A stretch of DNA of 39,326 bases from JADZAA01 sp039810485 (GTDB taxonomy: Bacteria > Bacteroidota > Ignavibacteria > Kapaibacteriales > UBA961). The DNA is taken from positions 1 through 39,326 of the forward strand of contig JBDHXA010000020.1 in the NCBI GenBank assembly GCA_039810485.1, in the 5' to 3' direction. The notes under the pieces are model-generated. The model was not told where the DNA came from. It searched no databases and saw nothing but the letters and a program-made list of their open reading frames with translations. Shown here one piece after another: positions 7,948-16,795 of the stretch. Position numbers and translations under genes: made by a program. Within the stretch, counting starts at the first letter, position 1. The number at the start of each line of letters is the position of its first letter.

Positions 7948-9303
7948 ATGAAAATAATTTTGTTTGCATTAGCATTGGTTTTAGGAGCATACATTGGAAA
8001 ATCTCAATCAATGCGCGATTCCGTTATTTTCAATACATCAATGGAGAAGTATAAATATTTACGGTATTTGTATTTTCTTAATGAGTTCGATTCGGCTACA
8101 GTGTCGTTTTATTTTGGCGAAGTAACCGTTAGGTCAAATTCTACGATTCTTCAAGTGCCATTAACAGACTCGCTGAGCAATTACAAGACATTTCGCGGCG
8201 ATTCATTGCAAGGAGAAAATGCGAATTTATTATCGCTTGCGCGAACCGCAGCCTTCACGATGCCGCCGGGCAGCGTTACGGCTGATTATTTTGCCGAGTT
8301 GCGCGCACTTGCGCCATGCGGCTCGTCGAGCAAAACAGCATGGAAAGGAATAGAAAGCGGATTTGCAGAGCAATCGCAAAATCGTTGGAATATCACGTAC
8401 AATCCTATTTGGGACATTGGAGTTGGGGCTATTCAAGATCATACCGAATTTAGCATTCAGCTTGTTCGCGTAAGCGATAATTCCATCATTAAGGAACTTG
8501 GACGTTTTGGAATTGAGCCAAATCCAAACGGAAGCTATGCGCTCTACTATCCGGAAGATGCAAACGCGCAGATGCACCATGTTACTATTGGCTCGGAATA
8601 TGCCGGTCAGAATGTGTATGTAAGAGTTTCTCCAAGACGCTGGGGGCCAACTCCGTATGGAGTAAGAATGTCAGCAATGCCTATGGATATGAATAAATCT
8701 TTTCGAAGCGGCAATTTCAAGAATTCATTATTAGCTGCTCAATTGGACTTTACTCATTCTGAGCGCGACAGTTTACAAAAATGGTACTATGATGATTTGT
8801 TTGTATATTTTGACAGTATCGTTGTCGAAACAGGTTATCTTCCTCCGTTTTACACTCGATATAATTTTCCCTCTAAAGAATTTTATGACTATTTAGATCG
8901 ATACCACGAAAGATATTTTGTGGTTGACACGATAATACAAGGCGACACGCTTTGGCGTCAGAAGAACCAATTGACTTCATCAGCTAAAATAAATAAGCAA
9001 ATACAAAACACGCTATCAAAAGCACATTACCGCTTTTATTTCAAGATGCTTAGCAAACATCCTGTAACCGAGCAGAATATTGATGTAGTTGCTAATATGC
9101 CCTTTGAAAGTAAAAATGCTGACATCTGGCAGGTAAATTTGCAGGGAGATTACGAGCGATTATTATGGCGCGGAACATTGCAGCGTGGCGAGAATCTCAT
9201 ACATTTAGAAATGGGCGCAACTCCTTCGGGCGAGCGTATGCTGTGTTTTGCAGACCATGATAACTCATATAATACTTGTTTGTTTATTACATTTATCCGA
9301 TAA
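7948..9303 (+). CDS. Secreted protein of unknown function
   Basis: This 451-residue protein is not recognised. It starts with a signal peptide (MKIILFALALVLGAYIGKSQ), and an AAGGA ribosome-binding site (7934-7938) lies 9 bases before the ATG. The body is rich in Tyr, Phe, Ser and Asn and looks like a beta-rich exported protein. No catalytic motif, repeat or type IX sorting domain is visible at the C-terminus. Only two cysteines are seen in the mature part, at residues 123 and 439, with one more near the end, in contrast to its cysteine-rich neighbour. Gene spacing suggests a two-gene operon. A hairpin with a T-run follows about 95 bases downstream. Confidence 0.7.
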   Translation: MKIILFALALVLGAYIGKSQSMRDSVIFNTSMEKYKYLRYLYFLNEFDSATVSFYFGEVTVRSNSTILQVPLTDSLSNYKTFRGDSLQGENANLLSLARTAAFTMPPGSVTADYFAELRALAPCGSSSKTAWKGIESGFAEQSQNRWNITYNPIWDIGVGAIQDHTEFSIQLVRVSDNSIIKELGRFGIEPNPNGSYALYYPEDANAQMHHVTIGSEYAGQNVYVRVSPRRWGPTPYGVRMSAMPMDMNKSFRSGNFKNSLLAAQLDFTHSERDSLQKWYYDDLFVYFDSIVVETGYLPPFYTRYNFPSKEFYDYLDRYHERYFVVDTIIQGDTLWRQKNQLTSSAKINKQIQNTLSKAHYRFYFKMLSKHPVTEQNIDVVANMPFESKNADIWQVNLQGDYERLLWRGTLQRGENLIHLEMGATPSGERMLCFADHDNSYNTCLFITFIR

Positions 9304-9394
9304 TGAGGAATGTGTAAAAGCTTGACAGATAGAACAATAAGACATTAGATAATTCTATCGCATCAGTAAAAAATAGATAACTCAGCAATATCAG

Positions 9395-9430
9395 AAAAGT
9401 CCGGTCATTGTTCTTTGTCCGGTTTTTTTT
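9395..9430 (+). terminator. Rho-independent terminator after the secreted-protein pair
   Basis: CCGG (9401-9404) pairs with CCGG (9419-9422) across a 14-base loop. The stem extends, after one mismatch and a wobble pair, by AAAA against TTTT. Eight T follow (9423-9430). It could also serve weakly for the exporter operon converging from the minus strand. Confidence 0.6.
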
Positions 9431-9515
9431 ATAGAAACATCAATATTGAAAAATGAGAATATTCTGCAAAAATCCTTTAAGTTTTTCAGGAAATTTTTAA
9501 GCCGCAAAAAAATGA

Positions 9516-10748
9516 TTATTCATATCGCAGCGCTTCTATTGGGTCGAGTCGCGCTGCTCGCCACGCCGGATAAAGACCGAATGCAATGCCTAGAATAGTG
9601 CATACAACAACGCTGAAAATCACCCAAGGAATAGGCATGCTCGCTTCAACATTGAGCAGGGAAGATAAGAGCGCGCCACCGCCAAAGCCCAAGCCGATGC
9701 CCACAACGCCGCCTAATTGGCATAGAGTTACAGATTCTATAAGAAATTGCGATAAAATCCATGATCTTCGCGCACCGATGGCTTTGCGAATGCCTATTTC
9801 TCTTGTGCGCTCTTTAACGGAGACCAACATGATATTCATTATTCCAACTCCGGCTGCTAGCAATGCAACTAGTCCGCTACCAAGACCAAAAAAATTGAGA
9901 TAGGAAGTAAATGAAGCGAACTGAGCCGATAATGATTCGCCAGTTTCGATTTCAAAAGTATTGTCTTCCCACGGCTTTACATTTCGCAGTATTCGCATTA
10001 TTCCTATTGCCTCGTCCATTGTTTTGCCGAGCGATTCCTTGCTTGCAGATTTAATAGTAATATCAACCGATTGCTCCCATTCATCAGAGTAGTATTTTAC
10101 TAAATTGCTGATGGGAATCAATATCTCATTATCTTGGCTACGCCCCATCAACGAACCCTTTGCCGTTAACACACCTATTACTGTAAAATGTTGATTTTTA
10201 ACAGCAATGGTTTTCCCAACAGGATCTTCATTGTAAGGAAATAGCTTGACAACAACATCGTTGCCAATGATGGCAAAAGGGCGGGATGACGCGATATCCT
10301 CTGGAAGAAATTGCCTGCCTTCGCTGAGTGTTATATTATTTGTTGTGAAATATGCATCGTCAACGCCATGCAATATTACGTCAGTATTAGTTGAAAGATT
10401 GCCATTTTTAGCTGTCATGCCAGATCTTAAAGCAGATATGCCGATTGTTTCGGCGTCTGTCATCATGCGTTTGAACTCTTTTGCCTGCTGATATGTAATA
10501 TTTTTGCGCTTGCGGTATTTGTGCCATGAATCGCCCATCTGAACTGACGGAGTGCGCTTTATCAGAAATGTTGCATCACCCATCGCTTCAAGCTGCTTCG
10601 ATACTGTTGTGTTAAGCGATGATATTGCAGTTCCAGAGCCAATGATCGCAAAAATGCCGATTGCTATGCTGATTAGTGTTAAAAATGAGCGCAAAGCATG
10701 GGCGCGAACGGCATCAAGCGCTATATAAATGCTTTCTAAAATATTCAT
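9516..10748 (-). CDS. ABC transporter permease, MacB/FtsX type (second copy)
   Basis: This 410-residue inner-membrane subunit has the MacB layout: an N-terminal membrane helix (about residues 18-42), a large periplasmic domain (about 45-275), and three C-terminal helices carrying the FtsX fold (SVKERTREIGIRKAIGARR near 310-328). It lacks its own ATPase domain, which is encoded separately two genes upstream. It is the last gene of the exporter operon and begins 18 bases after the preceding permease ends. The two permeases are similar in length and plan but clearly diverged, so they may form a heterodimer around the ATPase rather than the MacB homodimer. Substrate unknown. Confidence 0.9.
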   Translation of the reverse strand: MNILESIYIALDAVRAHALRSFLTLISIAIGIFAIIGSGTAISSLNTTVSKQLEAMGDATFLIKRTPSVQMGDSWHKYRKRKNITYQQAKEFKRMMTDAETIGISALRSGMTAKNGNLSTNTDVILHGVDDAYFTTNNITLSEGRQFLPEDIASSRPFAIIGNDVVVKLFPYNEDPVGKTIAVKNQHFTVIGVLTAKGSLMGRSQDNEILIPISNLVKYYSDEWEQSVDITIKSASKESLGKTMDEAIGIMRILRNVKPWEDNTFEIETGESLSAQFASFTSYLNFFGLGSGLVALLAAGVGIMNIMLVSVKERTREIGIRKAIGARRSWILSQFLIESVTLCQLGGVVGIGLGFGGGALLSSLLNVEASMPIPWVIFSVVVCTILGIAFGLYPAWRAARLDPIEALRYE

Positions 10749-10766
10749 GACTTCATTATTACATCG

Positions 10767-12011
10767 TTATTCATATCGCAAGGCATCAACCGGCTTCATG
10801 CGAGCTGCTCGAATGGCAGGTATTAAACCAGCCAAAACACCGACAATTATTGAGACAATAGAAGCAGTAACAAGCAATTGCGGCGGCACATAAGAAGTCA
10901 AATAATCGGAGTCGCTGAAAAATATTTTGACCGCAAGTGCAATAACAGCCGAGCAAAATGCAAAAGCAATGAGAGCGCCCACAAAGCATAGTGCGGCTGC
11001 TTCCATGAGAAATTGCAAAAGAATGGAGCTGCGCTTAGCGCCAAGCGCCTTGCGTATGCCTATTTCTTTGGTTCGTTCGGTAACAGAAACAAACATTATA
11101 TTTGTAATGCCAATAATTCCCACAAAAAATGAAAGCGATACAAGTCCAATTCCAACGCCCCATGTCGACATGCGCAATGCGCTGACTTCATCTCTAAACA
11201 TTTGGGATTCGTTAAGAGAAAAATCTTCCGGCTGTCCGGGTTTATTATTTCGTATTTGCCTCATTAGCCCTATTGCTTCCAAGCGCACATTTTCCATATT
11301 GGTTTCGCTGCCGGCTTTAATTGCAATGGATAAACTTCGTCCTGACGTGCCAAATATGCCGAAAAACGTATGAAGAGGAATATACACTTGATTGTCAATG
11401 AAATCCAAAATAAAGGTACCTCGTTTTTCTACAATTCCTATTATTTCAAATTTTCGACCTCGTATTTTAATTTCTTTGCCAATGGCATCGCCTTTGGGGA
11501 AAAGAGTGTTGGCAACATTATAGCCGATTACAACAACTTTTGCATTAAATCCATCTTCGGCGCGGGAGAAAAAGCGACCGTCTGTAACTGTGCCCGCAGC
11601 AGTAAAGGCATATTCTGCTGGAACGCCTTGCACGCTGATTCCGCTAATTGTTTGATTTTTATATTGAACGGTTGCACCCCATTTCTGCACGGTAGGCATA
11701 GCAATTTCTGGCGTTATTGCGGTTCTGCAAAATTCTGCCGCCTGTTTGTAATTAATATCTTTGCGGCTCATATACTCGCGCCAATTTGCGCCGCCTGACC
11801 AATTCCATTTGTCAATATAGATCATATCAGTACCAATCACATTGATGCTTTTTTCGAGTGCAGTGTCCAATCCTTCGAGAAGCCAGCCCATTAGTATCAC
11901 AAATACAATTCCTATCACAACTCCCAATGTAGTAAGGAGCGAGCGTAATTTATTACTATTGAGCGATTCTAAAGTGAAGCGGGCTGACTCGGTAATTTCA
12001 CTGAATTTCAT
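10767..12011 (-). CDS. ABC transporter permease, MacB/FtsX type (first copy)
   Basis: A 414-residue inner-membrane protein with an N-terminal helix, a MacB-type periplasmic core domain and C-terminal FtsX helices. The conserved cytoplasmic segment SVTERTKEIGIRKALGAKR precedes the second helix. Both permeases end in the same kind of tail (VDALRYE here, IEALRYE in the partner). It lies between the ATPase gene and the second permease with short gaps (27 and 18 bases), so co-expression is nearly certain. By family knowledge, such subunits act as mechanotransmitters, driving substrates from the periplasm through the adaptor and TolC channel instead of pumping across the inner membrane. Confidence 0.9.
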   Translation of the reverse strand: MKFSEITESARFTLESLNSNKLRSLLTTLGVVIGIVFVILMGWLLEGLDTALEKSINVIGTDMIYIDKWNWSGGANWREYMSRKDINYKQAAEFCRTAITPEIAMPTVQKWGATVQYKNQTISGISVQGVPAEYAFTAAGTVTDGRFFSRAEDGFNAKVVVIGYNVANTLFPKGDAIGKEIKIRGRKFEIIGIVEKRGTFILDFIDNQVYIPLHTFFGIFGTSGRSLSIAIKAGSETNMENVRLEAIGLMRQIRNNKPGQPEDFSLNESQMFRDEVSALRMSTWGVGIGLVSLSFFVGIIGITNIMFVSVTERTKEIGIRKALGAKRSSILLQFLMEAAALCFVGALIAFAFCSAVIALAVKIFFSDSDYLTSYVPPQLLVTASIVSIIVGVLAGLIPAIRAARMKPVDALRYE

Positions 12012-12038
12012 TATGTTCTTAGAATGTAAATCGTTGAT

Positions 12039-12764
12039 TTATGCAGCATCGCTATGTGCGGAATCTTCAACTTCGTTAGGCATATCGGATTCGATGCCGC
12101 CATCGCGTATGCGGATTATGCGGCGTGCAAAACGAGCGATAATTTCTTCGTGGGTAACAAGTATTATAGTATTGCCAGCCTTCCAAAGATTGTCGAATAA
12201 ATTCATAATATCATTTCCCGTTTTAGAGTCGAGGTTGCCAGTCGGCTCGTCGGCAAGAATGATCGAAGGATTGGTAACCAATGCTCGCGCAATGGCGACA
12301 CGCTGACGCTGACCGCCCGAAAGTTCATTAGGCTTATGTTCCATTCTGTCGCTTAGGCCTACACTGCGCATAGCTTTCTCGGCAAGTTCGTGTCTTTTGC
12401 TGCGTTTAGTTCCTGCATACACTAATGGCAATTCTACGTTTCTAACGGAGCTTGCTCGGGCAAGCAAGTTGAATGTTTGAAAAACAAAGCCGATTTCTTT
12501 ATTTCTAATTTCGGCTAATTCCGCATCACTCATTGATTTTACATCAAGACCGTTGAAGAGATACCTTCCGGAGCTTGGAGTGTCCAAACATCCAAGTATA
12601 TTCATCAGCGTAGATTTGCCCGAGCCGGAAGGTCCCATGATTGCGACGTACTCGTTAGGGAAAATATTCAGCGACACATCGCGCAATGCGTATAGTCTTT
12701 CGCCGCCCATTGTGTAAATTTTTTCTACATTTTCAATGTGAATAATCGGCTGTTCAGATGTCAT
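12039..12764 (-). CDS. ABC transporter ATP-binding protein, MacB/LolD type
   Basis: The cytoplasmic ATPase of the exporter. All motifs are present: Walker A GPSGSGKST, signature LSGGQRQRVAIARAL, Walker B IILADEPTGNLD, and the switch histidine in LVTHE. I chose the ATG at 12764 (241 residues), since it follows an AAAGGA site and leaves 13 bases after the stop of the adaptor gene. The longer frame from 12824 would overlap the adaptor and adds a basic, low-complexity start. This is the MacB/LolD/FtsE class, which works with FtsX-fold permeases such as the two encoded directly downstream. Confidence 0.93.
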   Translation of the reverse strand: MTSEQPIIHIENVEKIYTMGGERLYALRDVSLNIFPNEYVAIMGPSGSGKSTLMNILGCLDTPSSGRYLFNGLDVKSMSDAELAEIRNKEIGFVFQTFNLLARASSVRNVELPLVYAGTKRSKRHELAEKAMRSVGLSDRMEHKPNELSGGQRQRVAIARALVTNPSIILADEPTGNLDSKTGNDIMNLFDNLWKAGNTIILVTHEEIIARFARRIIRIRDGGIESDMPNEVEDSAHSDAA

Positions 12765-12777
12765 GTGTATTTTCCTT

Positions 12778-14067
12778 TTATTGCTTGTAATCTGCAGTTT
12801 TTTTGAATTTGGACGCTGTGTCAATTGTTATTTTTGCGCTGTCGGTCAGCAGCTTGGTAATTGCCTGAAAACTTCCGCTTATAATTTCGTCGCCGTCTTT
12901 AAGACCTTGTTTTATCTCAATATATCCGCGATCGCTTAAGCCGGTTTCCACTTTTATTTGTTTGGCGCGCTTATTTGCGTTGAGAAAAACTACGGATTGC
13001 GGTTTCTTTGGCTTCATTTTTTTTGTCTTATCGCTTTCGATTTGAATGCCGGAGCCGGAAATGTCAGAATTTGCATTTATTGAATTTTCCCTGACAGTTA
13101 CGGCTTGAAGCGGAACTGTTATCACATTCGGATGCGTTTCAGTTTCAATGTCCACATTGCAGCTCATGCCCGGGCGCAAGCGTTTTTCGCTGTCCAATAT
13201 GCGAATACGAACTTCAAAATTGGTAACTTCTTCTTGAGTGCCCGCTCCGCTGACTTTTGCAGAATGAGCGATTTCATACACAACGCCTCTAAGAGTTGTA
13301 TCCGGCAAAGCGTCAACCGAAATGCGGGCTGTATCGCCGATTTTTACCAAAACCACATCGTTTTCATCAACATCAACCCACGCATTCATTAGCAACAGAT
13401 CGGCGATTCGCATCATTTCAGTGCCTTGCATCTGAGCTGTACCGACCACTTTTTCGCCCTGTTTCACCGCCAGTTTGGTAACTGTGCCTGCCATAGGCGA
13501 ATAGATTGTGGTGCGCTGCGCTTGTGCTTGCACTTGCTTCAATGCGGCTTTTGCGCGGTCATAATCTTTCAGAGACGCTTGATAGCGCGATTCTGCCTGC
13601 AGAGCCGAAGCATTTGCGCGGTCTAATTCTTCTTTCGATGCAAATTGCTTTTTATAAAGTTCGGAAATGCGTTTAAGGTCTTGCTGCGAGCGGTCTGCAT
13701 CTGCTCGCATCGCATCAATGCTCACTTTAGCGGATTGCTCGGCGGCTGAATACTGCTCAACTTGCGAAGTAACTAAGTCAGGGAGTATTCTTACTAATAA
13801 TTGTCCGCTTGAAACAGATTGGCCGTCTTTAACCCCAAGAAAAATAATTTCGCCGCTGGCTTCCGACGATATTTTTACTTCGGTTTCCGGCTGAATTTTT
13901 CCGATCGCGCTGACTGTTTGCGTGATTGTACGGCGCGATGCTTTTTCTACAGTTACTTTAATGCCGTCGCTTCGGTCGCGAGTTAATATGATTGCTGCCG
14001 AACCGCCTGCAATAAGCGCGCTTAGAACGATGATCCAAAGCGTGGTTTTTGTTTTCTTCTTCGCCAT
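12778..14067 (-). CDS. Periplasmic adaptor (HlyD/MacA-type membrane-fusion protein)
   Basis: A 429-residue adaptor joining the inner-membrane transporter to the outer-membrane channel. An N-terminal anchor (about residues 8-27) is followed by half of a lipoyl domain (ISSEASGEIIFLGVKDGQ, about 66-83), an alpha-helical hairpin with coiled-coil character (about 100-180), the second lipoyl half, a beta-barrel domain, and a membrane-proximal domain. A lysine-rich insert near KTKKMKPKKPQS is unusual but lies in a loop. Its place between the channel and ATPase genes, separated only by the transglutaminase-like gene, fits a MacA-like role. Confidence 0.9.
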   Translation of the reverse strand: MAKKKTKTTLWIIVLSALIAGGSAAIILTRDRSDGIKVTVEKASRRTITQTVSAIGKIQPETEVKISSEASGEIIFLGVKDGQSVSSGQLLVRILPDLVTSQVEQYSAAEQSAKVSIDAMRADADRSQQDLKRISELYKKQFASKEELDRANASALQAESRYQASLKDYDRAKAALKQVQAQAQRTTIYSPMAGTVTKLAVKQGEKVVGTAQMQGTEMMRIADLLLMNAWVDVDENDVVLVKIGDTARISVDALPDTTLRGVVYEIAHSAKVSGAGTQEEVTNFEVRIRILDSEKRLRPGMSCNVDIETETHPNVITVPLQAVTVRENSINANSDISGSGIQIESDKTKKMKPKKPQSVVFLNANKRAKQIKVETGLSDRGYIEIKQGLKDGDEIISGSFQAITKLLTDSAKITIDTASKFKKTADYKQ

Positions 14068-14108
14068 TTCTGTGAAATAAAGTAAGAAAATAAATTGTCA
14101 GTTATTTG

Positions 14109-15236
14109 TTATTGCTTCTGCCAAAATATTTGTGGATTATTTGTTTTATATGTAATAAGTTTTATTCCGGTATCTTTATTCGAATATTCTTCTTTTTGCG
14201 GACTTTGCTGAAGTCCGTCCAATGGTAGCAATTGAATATATTCAACTTCTTTTCCTGCTGAAGAAGTTTCTGCATTATATTCGCTTCTAACCGGCGTTTC
14301 TAACCGGTAAAGATTTTTAGCCATGTATGTTTCAAGATAATTTTCTTTTGTTTGCAAATTTTCTTTATTCCAATTGGCGTCCGCATTGAGAATCAGCGGC
14401 TTGCCTTGAATGAGTTTTTCTCGCACTTCTTCAATGCTAAGCAAATTGCCATTTTCGTCCATAACATAAGCGTCAAAAGTCGGATCAATCCATATCCATT
14501 TTTGCAAATCACTACTGTACGCCATATTTATAACATGGCAGTCCTCAAATTCGCTTTCTTTTGGCAAGCATGTAACAAATCGCGAGGGAATGCCGAGAGA
14601 GAGATAACATTCATTGAGGATTGTTGCCATCATTCTGCAATTAATTCCTCTGTTTTCTGCTTTGCAAATATTAATTAAATCTATTGAATTGCGCGATTTT
14701 GGACTATTGGATATTCCGTCGTGCCTGACTATGGAATGTACCCAGTGCATTAAATTGAATATTTGAGATAATTCGCTACCTTTGCCAGCAATAGAATCTA
14801 ATTTTAATTCTTTTCTTATTTTTTGCAATTCGGGAGCATCTTTTGATTGGTATGAAAATATTGGTGTAAATCTCTTGTCAGAATAATCATATTTCCAGGC
14901 ATTTTTTAAAATATCCAATCGTGATGTTTCGTATTTTATCTGTGTTCTTGCGGTATCTTTGCCGTTAAGTACAATAATAAAATTATATGCTTCGCCGGGC
15001 GAAACTGAAAAGGAAATAGAGTCAATATCTGTGTAAAACACAACATTTTTAGCAGATGTCCTATAAATGTCCAATTCCTCTTCCGGAGTTATTATCCATG
15101 TTTTTTTTAGAAATTTACCGTCATATTTAATGTCGACAAATTTTGATGTCGCTTTGATGACCGGCAGTTTGGGTTTTGCCATTAATAATTGTCCGCAAAA
15201 AATTAAAGCAAAGATGGTGGAAAACAGGTGTTTCAT
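14109..15236 (-). CDS. Secreted transglutaminase-like protein
   Basis: A 375-residue exported protein starting MKHLFSTIFALIFCGQLL, a clear signal peptide. The start at 15236 is preferred over 15263 because the upstream nine residues would spoil the signal. The papain-like transglutaminase core is visible with its triad: Cys200 in RGINCRMMA, His234 in EDCHVINMA and Asp251 in WIWIDPTFDAY. Members of this superfamily can be peptidases, amidases or cross-linking enzymes; the reaction here is unknown. The gene sits inside the exporter operon, 46 bases from the TolC-like gene and 42 from the adaptor. It may therefore process or modify what is exported, or be a co-transcribed passenger. Confidence 0.82.
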   Translation of the reverse strand: MKHLFSTIFALIFCGQLLMAKPKLPVIKATSKFVDIKYDGKFLKKTWIITPEEELDIYRTSAKNVVFYTDIDSISFSVSPGEAYNFIIVLNGKDTARTQIKYETSRLDILKNAWKYDYSDKRFTPIFSYQSKDAPELQKIRKELKLDSIAGKGSELSQIFNLMHWVHSIVRHDGISNSPKSRNSIDLINICKAENRGINCRMMATILNECYLSLGIPSRFVTCLPKESEFEDCHVINMAYSSDLQKWIWIDPTFDAYVMDENGNLLSIEEVREKLIQGKPLILNADANWNKENLQTKENYLETYMAKNLYRLETPVRSEYNAETSSAGKEVEYIQLLPLDGLQQSPQKEEYSNKDTGIKLITYKTNNPQIFWQKQ

Positions 15237-15308
15237 AGATTTTTCTATAAAAGAATTATACAAATATATTTATCCTTCATTTTTGCGTAGAAAAACGTGG
15301 AGAATAAA

Positions 15309-16646
15309 TTACAAAGTGCCTATGACAAAACGCATTTGTGCTTGTGCTAAACGATAGTCAAAAACAGAGTTAATTCTATTGATTGTTGCAGTGATAAACT
15401 GAGTGTTAGCAAGCAAATAGTCTGTTATTTGTGCCGTTCCGACTTCAAATCTCTCTCGCGCGCTGCTTAGGTTAAGTTCTGCTGATTTTAATGTACGTTT
15501 TGTTACTTCAAGCTGCTTTTCAGCGGCAGACAGATTAAGCAATGCCGACTGTGCTTGTGTTCTGATTGTTTGTTCGATGCGAGCACGATCTAATTGTGTT
15601 TGTTTTAATTGAAATGAAGATGATTCAATTTGTCCATTGGTTATAAAATTGTCAAAAATCGGAACGCTAAGATTCAAACCAATAAAAGAGCGTCCATACT
15701 CACTAAATTTTGACAATTCATAGTTTGACCACGACCATCCGCCATACGCGCTAAGAGAAGGAAAATAGCCGGAACGCGAGGAAGTAACAGCAGCCTCGGC
15801 AGCATCAATTCGTGCGTTGGCAGCAGAAATATCTGATCGTCGAGCGATTGCTTTTTGTATCATTGCATCAATGCTTCCGATATCATTGCGGAATTGCAGG
15901 AGTATTTCATCGCTTATTTCTGCTGTTAATTCTGATTCGGTAAAATCTGCTTCTTGCGCCGGATTAAGCCCCATTAAAGACAGCAGAGCTGCTTTTGCGT
16001 TGCTGAATTGATTCTCTGATTGAATAATATTGTACTCTCGCGTACCATTGTCTGACTCTTGTGCATAAACAGCAGTTGCAGTGCCAATACCGGCTGCATG
16101 GCGCGCTTGAATGCGCTCTAATTCTTTCTGACCGGCTTTTAGGTTTTCTTGATTTATTTTTACGATTTGCGAATTGCGCAAAACGGATATATATTGCTGC
16201 CAAACATTGTAGCGAATCTGATTTACTTGCTGCACATTTGACGCTTCGAGAGCTGTCAGATTTTTTTGTGCGCGATTATAATTGGCCTCACGTGAAAATC
16301 CGTTAAAAATAACGTAATTTGCATTTAAACCAAGTGAATAGCTGTTGGGCGGCGGTGAAAATCCAGCCACATTTACTTGAGCGCCTCCATCTTGATTTAA
16401 ACGACGTGAAAAACCGGCATTAGCGTTTAACGACGGTAAATACGAGCCAAATGCGCTTGTAATATCGGCTGTTGCAGTTTGCAGCTGGGCGTGAGAACTT
16501 AAAATATCTAAATTTTTTGCAGCAGAAATCCTTATGCAATCTTCAAGGGAAAACACAGCAGTATTTCCGATTTGAGCAGCAGATCCCATGCGACATAAAA
16601 GAGCAATAATCAGAAAAAGAAAATAGCGTCGAATAAACATGATCAA
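15309..16646 (-). CDS. TolC-family outer-membrane efflux protein
   Basis: A 445-residue outer-membrane channel subunit. It has a signal peptide (MIMFIRRYFLFLIIALLCRM and on to about residue 24) and then two internally similar halves of the OEP fold: long helices rich in Ala, Gln and Asn, and short barrel strands such as SLGLNANYVIFNGF and FIGLNLSVPIFDNF. These paired strand motifs are typical of the family. It is the first gene of the six-gene exporter operon, and its start faces the ROK kinase gene across 149 bases, where the operon promoter should lie. No convincing TAnnTTTG box was found there. Confidence 0.92.
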   Translation of the reverse strand: MIMFIRRYFLFLIIALLCRMGSAAQIGNTAVFSLEDCIRISAAKNLDILSSHAQLQTATADITSAFGSYLPSLNANAGFSRRLNQDGGAQVNVAGFSPPPNSYSLGLNANYVIFNGFSREANYNRAQKNLTALEASNVQQVNQIRYNVWQQYISVLRNSQIVKINQENLKAGQKELERIQARHAAGIGTATAVYAQESDNGTREYNIIQSENQFSNAKAALLSLMGLNPAQEADFTESELTAEISDEILLQFRNDIGSIDAMIQKAIARRSDISAANARIDAAEAAVTSSRSGYFPSLSAYGGWSWSNYELSKFSEYGRSFIGLNLSVPIFDNFITNGQIESSSFQLKQTQLDRARIEQTIRTQAQSALLNLSAAEKQLEVTKRTLKSAELNLSSARERFEVGTAQITDYLLANTQFITATINRINSVFDYRLAQAQMRFVIGTL

Positions 16647-16795
16647 TGTGATTTTGTTAAAAATTAAGCATAAGGTTCGACATGCGACATAAACGAAGAT
16701 TTATTGATAAAGTTGCATTGCCAAACTAAAAAAAATATGGCAGACGATGTTGAAATAAACTACAAATAACATTTACTAAAAAAGGAATTATTGTT

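Noticed and set aside
12765..12824. N-terminal extension of the ABC ATPase
   Set aside because: It overlaps the adaptor gene, and the internal ATG at 12764 has a ribosome-binding site and is followed at once by the conserved domain.
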